DNA of 64,000 nt from Cystobacter fuscus (GTDB taxonomy: Bacteria; Myxococcota; Myxococcia; Myxococcales; Myxococcaceae), in the NCBI RefSeq assembly GCF_002305875.1, contig NZ_CP022098.1, positions 4,402,001-4,466,000 on the forward strand, read 5' to 3'. This document shows, in pieces, positions 60,238-64,000 of this stretch (within the stretch, counting starts at the first letter, position 1; each line of letters starts with the position of its first letter). Position numbers and translations under genes: made by a program. A model generated the notes under the pieces. The model saw nothing but the letters and a program-made list of their open reading frames with translations, searched no databases and had not been told where the DNA came from.

Positions 60238-61491
60238 ATGGTCAGCAAAACCAAATCTGCAATTCAGCCCCGTTCTAGTGGGCCGCCGCGCATTGAGTAC
60301 CTGCGAGTCGAGAACTATCGCGCCCTCAAATCCGTTGAGTTCAAGGATGTCACTCCACTCACCGCTCTCCTGGGTCCGAACGGCAGCGGCAAGTCGACCG
60401 TCTTTGATGTTTTCAATTTTCTCTCCGAGTGCTTCCAATTTGGGTTGCGCCACGCATGGGACCGACGTGGGCGCGCCAGGGAGTTGAAGACACGCGGGCA
60501 GGATGGTCCGGTCGTCATCGAAATCAAGTATAGGGAGCGCCCTGGACTCCCCATCATTACGTACCATCTGGCCATTGATGAAGGAACCAAGGGCCCGTTT
60601 GTTGCCGAGGAGTGGTTGCAATGGAAAAGAGGGTCCTATGGCGCTCCTTTCCGTTTTCTCGATTACAAGGGAGGACAAGGACGCGCCATTAGCGGCGAGC
60701 TTCCTGACGAGACTGATCTGCGCAAAGAGACGCCGCTGCGGTCGCCCGACCTGATTGCGGTCAACACGCTGGGTCAGTTTGCCGAGCATCCACGGGTCGC
60801 CGCACTCCGCGAGTTCATCACTGATTGGTACGTGTCCTACCTGTCGATCGATGACACTCGCGGACAACCAGAAGCTGGGCCCCAGGAGCGCCTCAGCAAG
60901 ACCGGTGATAACCTTCCGAACGTCATCCAGTACCTCAAGGAACAACATCCGCGTCATCTGGAGCAAATCTTCACGATTCTCCAACGTCGGGTGCCGCGCC
61001 TTGAGAAGGTATTGGCTGAACCCATGCCAGACGGTCGCCTGCTTCTTCAGATAAAGGATGCGCCTTTCGAGCGCCCGGTTTTGTCGCGTTTCGCATCGGA
61101 TGGAACGCTCAAGCTACTCGCCTATCTCACGGTACTGCATGATCCCGAGCCTCCCCAGTTCGTGGGCATCGAGGAGCCCGAGAACTTTTTGCACCCACGC
61201 CTTCTTCCCGAACTGGCGGAGGAATGCAGGGCCGCAACCGAGCGCTCGCAACTCCTGGTGACCACGCATTCGCCGTTCTTCCTCAACGCCTTGAAGCCAG
61301 AGGAGGTCCGTGTTCTCTATCGCAACGAGGAAGGATACTCTCAGGCGATTCGGGCCTCGGACATCCAGGGGGTGCCCCAGTTTGTTCAGGCTGGTGCATC
61401 CATGGGTCATCTATGGCTTGAGGGCAGGTTCAGTGTCGGCGATCCCCTTGTAAACGCGGGGGCTCCGCGGAAGAAGGGCGGGCGGGGATGA
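60238..61491 (+). CDS. SMC/OLD-like AAA ATPase of a putative defence cassette
   Basis: 417 residues. The start [18 protein letters not shown] leads to Walker [12 protein letters not shown] (about 45-54). Later come [11 protein letters not shown] (the ABC-type signature helix), [13 protein letters not shown] (Walker B with the catalytic Glu, near 307) and the switch His in TTHSPFFL. This is the AAA_21/OLD ATPase group, found in OLD nucleases, PARIS AriA, Septu and retron systems. ATG 60238 has GGAGGGAG upstream. Its stop overlaps the next start as ATGA. GC is lower than in core genes. The defence role is inference. Confidence 0.85.
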   Translation: MVSKTKSAIQPRSSGPPRIEYLRVENYRALKSVEFKDVTPLTALLGPNGSGKSTVFDVFNFLSECFQFGLRHAWDRRGRARELKTRGQDGPVVIEIKYRERPGLPIITYHLAIDEGTKGPFVAEEWLQWKRGSYGAPFRFLDYKGGQGRAISGELPDETDLRKETPLRSPDLIAVNTLGQFAEHPRVAALREFITDWYVSYLSIDDTRGQPEAGPQERLSKTGDNLPNVIQYLKEQHPRHLEQIFTILQRRVPRLEKVLAEPMPDGRLLLQIKDAPFERPVLSRFASDGTLKLLAYLTVLHDPEPPQFVGIEEPENFLHPRLLPELAEECRAATERSQLLVTTHSPFFLNALKPEEVRVLYRNEEGYSQAIRASDIQGVPQFVQAGASMGHLWLEGRFSVGDPLVNAGAPRKKGGRG

Positions 61492-62117
61492 GTGTCGAGC
61501 ATGTAGAGGTGTTTGTCGAAGAACCATCAATGGAGGCATTCTTACGACTTGTTTTGCCGCGAATGCTCGGTGATACCTCATTCGAGGTCTACACTCACCA
61601 GTGCAAGGATGAGTTGTTGATGCGCCTCCCGGAGCGCTTGCGAGGTTATGCAAGCTGGCTCCCGGAGACGTGGCGTATTGTAGTGGTAGTGGACCGCGAT
61701 GATGATTGTGTTGCGCTCAAGTGCGAACTCGAGCGTCTGGCCTTGGAGGCTGGTCTCTCCACGAGGTCATCACCCAAGCAGAAGGGCTACTCTGTTGTCA
61801 ATCGAGTTGCGATCGAGGAGCTCGAGGCTTGGTACTTTGGCGACTGGGATGCGGTCCGAGCTGCATATCCTCGGGTAAAGCCGACCGTTCCAGCCCAATC
61901 CAAATACCGCGATCCCGATGGTATCGCGGGTGGTACTTGGGAAGCATTTGAGCACGTCCTCAAGAATGCAGGCTATTTCAAGACCGGGCTCCGGAAGATA
62001 GAGGCGGCTCGAGCGGTCGGCGAGCACATGGTTCCTTCTCGGAACCTGTCTCGGAGTTTCCAGTTTCTACGGACCGCACTCAGCGAAATGGCATCCGCCA
62101 ACTCGGGTTCATCCTGA
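61488..62117 (+). CDS. DUF4276 (TOPRIM-like) protein coupled to the ATPase
   Basis: 209 residues. Acidic residues fall where a TOPRIM/OLD-like nuclease needs them: [12 protein letters not shown] (Glu11/Glu12), then [11 protein letters not shown] (Asp69, Asp71-73), then [12 protein letters not shown] (Glu110-113). This is the DUF4276 family pattern, where the first Glu belongs to a VEG/VEE motif. With the ATPase it gives a split version of the ATPase-TOPRIM pair of OLD proteins and PARIS. It is translated from an ATGA overlap, so both are made together. The nuclease role has not been shown for this protein. Confidence 0.78.
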   Translation: MSVEHVEVFVEEPSMEAFLRLVLPRMLGDTSFEVYTHQCKDELLMRLPERLRGYASWLPETWRIVVVVDRDDDCVALKCELERLALEAGLSTRSSPKQKGYSVVNRVAIEELEAWYFGDWDAVRAAYPRVKPTVPAQSKYRDPDGIAGGTWEAFEHVLKNAGYFKTGLRKIEAARAVGEHMVPSRNLSRSFQFLRTALSEMASANSGSS

Positions 62118-62225
62118 GACATCCCCGGCGGACGGTTCGCCAGATAGCAGCCCACCAGGCAAGCGCTCGCTGCCCATGGCTCGGGAACGCCCCACCTTTA
62201 CCTTCCCACCATGGGAGGGAAGGCC

Positions 62226-62510
62226 ATGACGAAGACGAAACTGCTGCTGGCGGGTCTGCTCACGGGCGCGGTGGCACTCGGCACGGGCTGTGCGACCACG
62301 TCCACCCGGGACACGGAGCCGCCCTCGCCCACCTCGACTCCAGGCATCGGCGGCGCGGGGCTCGATCCGAACCCGGACCACAACATCCCCAACGCGCCCA
62401 ATGGCATCGACGGCGATCCGCTCAGCAACCCGGGCACCCCGGCTGCTCCCGCCAACGCGCCCGACCCGGCCGGTGCGGTCGACTCCGGTGAGAGCCTGCC
62501 TCAACGCTAG
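62226..62510 (+). CDS. Small disordered lipoprotein
   Basis: 94 residues. Signal peptide with lipobox ALGTGC, then a Pro/Asn/Asp-rich mature part (DPNPDHNIPNAPNGIDGDPL) with no fold visible. Strong GGAGGGAAGG before ATG 62226. The last 27 codons and the terminator recur at 63435-63552. Such short lipoproteins are common in myxobacteria; function unknown. Confidence 0.7.
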   Translation: MTKTKLLLAGLLTGAVALGTGCATTSTRDTEPPSPTSTPGIGGAGLDPNPDHNIPNAPNGIDGDPLSNPGTPAAPANAPDPAGAVDSGESLPQR

Positions 62511-62548
62511 ACGTCCCCTCGCCCTCCACTCGAGAGGGCGAGGGAGCA
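62431..62548 (+). repeat. 118-bp repeat, first copy (lipoprotein 3' end and terminator)
   Basis: Matches 63435-63552 (offset 1004) with only a few substitutions, covering the coding end and the hairpin. Confidence 0.85.
62516..62544 (+). terminator. Terminator of the small lipoprotein
   Basis: An 11-bp perfect stem CCCTCGCCCTC with a 7-base loop, six bases after the stop codon. A copy lies at 63520-63548. Confidence 0.85.
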
Positions 62549-62638
62549 TTAAAGGAAGTCGTCGTCCGTGCAGCGCACCGTCACGCGGGGCGAGCCCTTC
62601 AGACCCGGACTGACCCACCGGTTGCTCTTGCGGAGATC

Positions 62639-63337
62639 CTACCGTGCCGAGGCCCGCCGGGCCGACGACTTCGAGGCAGTCCTCTTCTTCCCCGTGGTCT
62701 TCTTCGCGGCGGCCTTGCCCAGCGGCTTCTTCGCCGTTTTCCTGGTGGCAGCCTTCTTCTTCGGCGCCGGCGCCTCTTCTTCCTCCGCGGCTTCCTCCTC
62801 GTTCGCCTCCTCCGCGACGGCCTGAACGTTCTTTTCGTTCTGCTTGCGGAAGCGGTTGAACGCATCCTTGGAGAAGAGCGAGCTGCCCTCGGCTTGGGCT
62901 CGCCGGAACACCTCCTTCAGGCTGTCTCCGGTGAGGCCCGGGTTCTTGAAGTACTCCATCGCCACGCGGCCCATGGCCCAGTTGGCGGCGAAGGCCGGTG
63001 CCACCGTGAGCATCGCGCCGAAGATAGGAATGAGCGCCTTGATGCCCTGCCGCGCCAGCAAGCCCAACCCCGCGGTGGTCCCCAGCTCGAGGATGAGATC
63101 CCGAGCCGACGCCTTGGTGACCTTCCGTCCGTAGATGTGCCCCACGGTCATGACCATGCCGGTCTGGAGGGGCAACATCAGCACCACATCCGACAACGGG
63201 ACGGGCGAGATGGAGACCACCGCGGCCGCGTACGAGCACATGTTGATGACATCTCTCGCTGCCTTGTCCCGGCTCTCCGAAGACACCTTGCTGAAGTCTC
63301 GCGTCCGGATGTCATCCAACGTGTCGAGCCACGACAT
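62639..63337 (-). CDS. DUF697 protein with a histone H1-like basic tail
   Basis: 232 residues. Residues 20-150 match DUF697, a hydrophobic domain (INMCSYAAAVVSISPVPLSDVV, LQTGMVMTVGHIYG, GLLARQGIKALIPIFG, FAANWAMGRVAMEYF) thought to sit in membranes. After an acidic stretch (EEANEEEAAEEEEAP) the last 45 residues are a Lys/Ala/Thr/Pro tail of histone H1 type (KKKAATRKTAKKPLGKAAAKK and on). A membrane domain joined to a DNA-binding type tail is unusual. ATG 63337 has AGGAG six bases upstream and is preferred over ATG 63343. Confidence 0.8.
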   Translation of the reverse strand: MSWLDTLDDIRTRDFSKVSSESRDKAARDVINMCSYAAAVVSISPVPLSDVVLMLPLQTGMVMTVGHIYGRKVTKASARDLILELGTTAGLGLLARQGIKALIPIFGAMLTVAPAFAANWAMGRVAMEYFKNPGLTGDSLKEVFRRAQAEGSSLFSKDAFNRFRKQNEKNVQAVAEEANEEEAAEEEEAPAPKKKAATRKTAKKPLGKAAAKKTTGKKRTASKSSARRASAR

Positions 63338-63434
63338 GGTCATCTCCTGGTAGGCTGGAGCGCCGAGCATACGTCGCAAGTTGCACGTTGAACACGGCGC
63401 GCATCGAGAGCGGCCGTTCTTCAAGAAATCCTGC

Positions 63435-63552
63435 CGGGCACCCCGGCCGCTCCCACCAACGCGCCCGATCCGGCCGGTGCGGTCGACTCCGGTGAGAGCC
63501 TGCCTCAACGCCAGACGTCCCCTCGCCCTCCACTCGAGAGGGCGAGGGAGCA
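63435..63552 (+). repeat. 118-bp repeat, second copy (orphan lipoprotein 3' end and terminator)
   Basis: Copy of 62431-62548 without the 5' part of the gene: the coding remnant carries no start. It contains the hairpin 63520-63548 and lies between the DUF697 start and the end of the PfkB gene, where the hairpin may serve as the PfkB terminator. Confidence 0.82.
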
Positions 63553-63559
63553 CTCCCGC

Positions 63560-64000
63560 TCAGGAGCGCGGGGTCGCCAGGTCCTCGCGCCTGGGCAGCG
63601 CCGCGTAGGAGCCCGGCCGGGTGACCGTGAACGAACCGCACCGGCACGCGAACTCCAGCGCCTGACGCACCAGCGCCGTGTCGGAGGCCCAGGCCGCCAG
63701 GGTCTTCCGGTTGAGTCGCGCATCCACCACGGTCGAGAGAAACCCTCCGATGAAGGCATCCCCGGCCGCCGTGGTGTCGACGACCTGGACCTTGGGCGGC
63801 GCCACCTGGAGGCGCGTGCGCGCCGTCACCGCCGTCACCGGCTCGCCTCCATCGGTGATGATGACCAGCGCGGCCCCGGCGGCCAGACGGGCCTGGAGCC
63901 AACGCTCCTCGGGCTCGTCCCCCCGCAGCAACTCCAGCTCCTCGCGTGCCAGTTTGATCAGCTGCGCCCGGTCGAGCAGCGCGGTGACCCGGGCGGCGTC
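63560..64000 (-). CDS. PfkB family carbohydrate kinase, 5'-truncated by the window edge
   Basis: Open to base 64000; the C-terminal 146 residues are visible. The PfkB second signature DTTAAGDAFIGGFLS contains the catalytic Asp, with Ala in place of the first Gly of GAGD, as in many fructokinases. ALVIITDGGEPVTAV is the strand before it. It is a ribokinase-fold sugar or nucleoside kinase, probably fructokinase-like, but the substrate cannot be told without the N-terminal half. Confidence 0.85.
   Translation of the reverse strand, partial: DAARVTALLDRAQLIKLAREELELLRGDEPEERWLQARLAAGAALVIITDGGEPVTAVTARTRLQVAPPKVQVVDTTAAGDAFIGGFLSTVVDARLNRKTLAAWASDTALVRQALEFACRCGSFTVTRPGSYAALPRREDLATPRS

Noticed and set aside
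60067-60984. A 305-codon minus-strand frame opposite the ATPase gene
   Set aside because: It is antisense to the Walker A region of a recognised ATPase and has no domain of its own.

Overview
The window is GC-rich and densely coded, and its gene content points to a myxobacterium, most likely of the Cystobacterineae (Archangium/Cystobacter/Melittangium type). The evidence is a MYXO-CTERM surface protein, two DUF2381 (TIGR02268-type) proteins, eukaryote-like Ser/Thr kinases, Zn-ribbon/FHA proteins, a DUF4388 (PATAN) protein, an NtrC-type regulator and several GTG/TTG starts behind strong Shine-Dalgarno sequences. No rRNA, CRISPR array or intact transposase was seen.

Regions: (1) 1-12.4 kb holds the 3' part of a secreted GH74-CBM_X2-CBM3 xyloglucanase, an ABA4-like membrane protein, a GNAT acetyltransferase, a deletion scar joining a YafY-type regulator to a glyoxalase remnant, a large K319L/PKD-like MYXO-CTERM protein, a pseudoprotease/polytopic membrane protein, a luciferase-like oxidoreductase and a divergent SDR/LysR pair. 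(2) 12.5-15.8 kb is an integration site at tRNA-Glu(UUC). It has a 219-bp direct repeat carrying integrase debris, a terminator and the tRNA 3' end. The repeats enclose a DUF2381 protein, a lipoprotein and a frameshifted DUF1643 gene; tRNA-Lys(UUU) follows. (3) 15.9-30 kb is mostly core: GreB, PIN-PhoH, DUF493, a methyltransferase, a DAG-kinase-type lipid kinase, DnaK, a MoxR-VWA-coiled-coil operon and a fused dihydroxyacetone kinase. (4) 30-36.5 kb is a lower-GC accessory island that looks like the wreckage of lipoprotein toxin/immunity loci. It has three paralogous pentapeptide-like proteins, two of them behind identical copies of a toxin-like 3' tail, a SitA-like lipoprotein fragment joined in frame to the first paralog, and two lipoprotein/partner pairs, one of them frameshifted. 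(5) 36.5-47.4 kb is signalling: a Ser/Thr kinase with a lipoprotein-like tail next to DUF2381, a diadenylate cyclase, a DksA-like protein, a Zn-ribbon FHA/kinase/FHA cluster, a bifunctional RelA/SpoT and RidA. (6) 47.4-60 kb has a three-domain DsbA-like protein, an ABC exporter, a transpeptidase, a DUF4388 protein, a glutaredoxin, a degenerate GGDEF protein, an NtrC-type regulator, a medium-chain dehydrogenase and xylulokinase. (7) 60-62.1 kb is a foreign-looking two-gene cassette, an SMC/OLD-like ATPase coupled by an ATGA overlap to a DUF4276 (TOPRIM-like) protein, and is a candidate anti-phage system. (8) 62.2-64 kb has a small lipoprotein, a DUF697 protein with a histone H1-like tail, and the 3' part of a PfkB sugar kinase.

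Themes. Second-messenger and stress control is concentrated in one stretch (c-di-AMP synthesis, (p)ppGpp, a DksA-like factor, kinases, FHA readers). The accessory parts are of three kinds: the tRNA-Glu insertion, the toxin/immunity island and the ATPase/DUF4276 cassette. The strongest candidates for something new are the tandemly amplified immunity-like family at 30.4-35.1 kb, the kinase/DUF2381/lipoprotein module present in both a fused and an orphan form, and the ATPase/DUF4276 pair. All family assignments come from reading the sequence; no database search was run.
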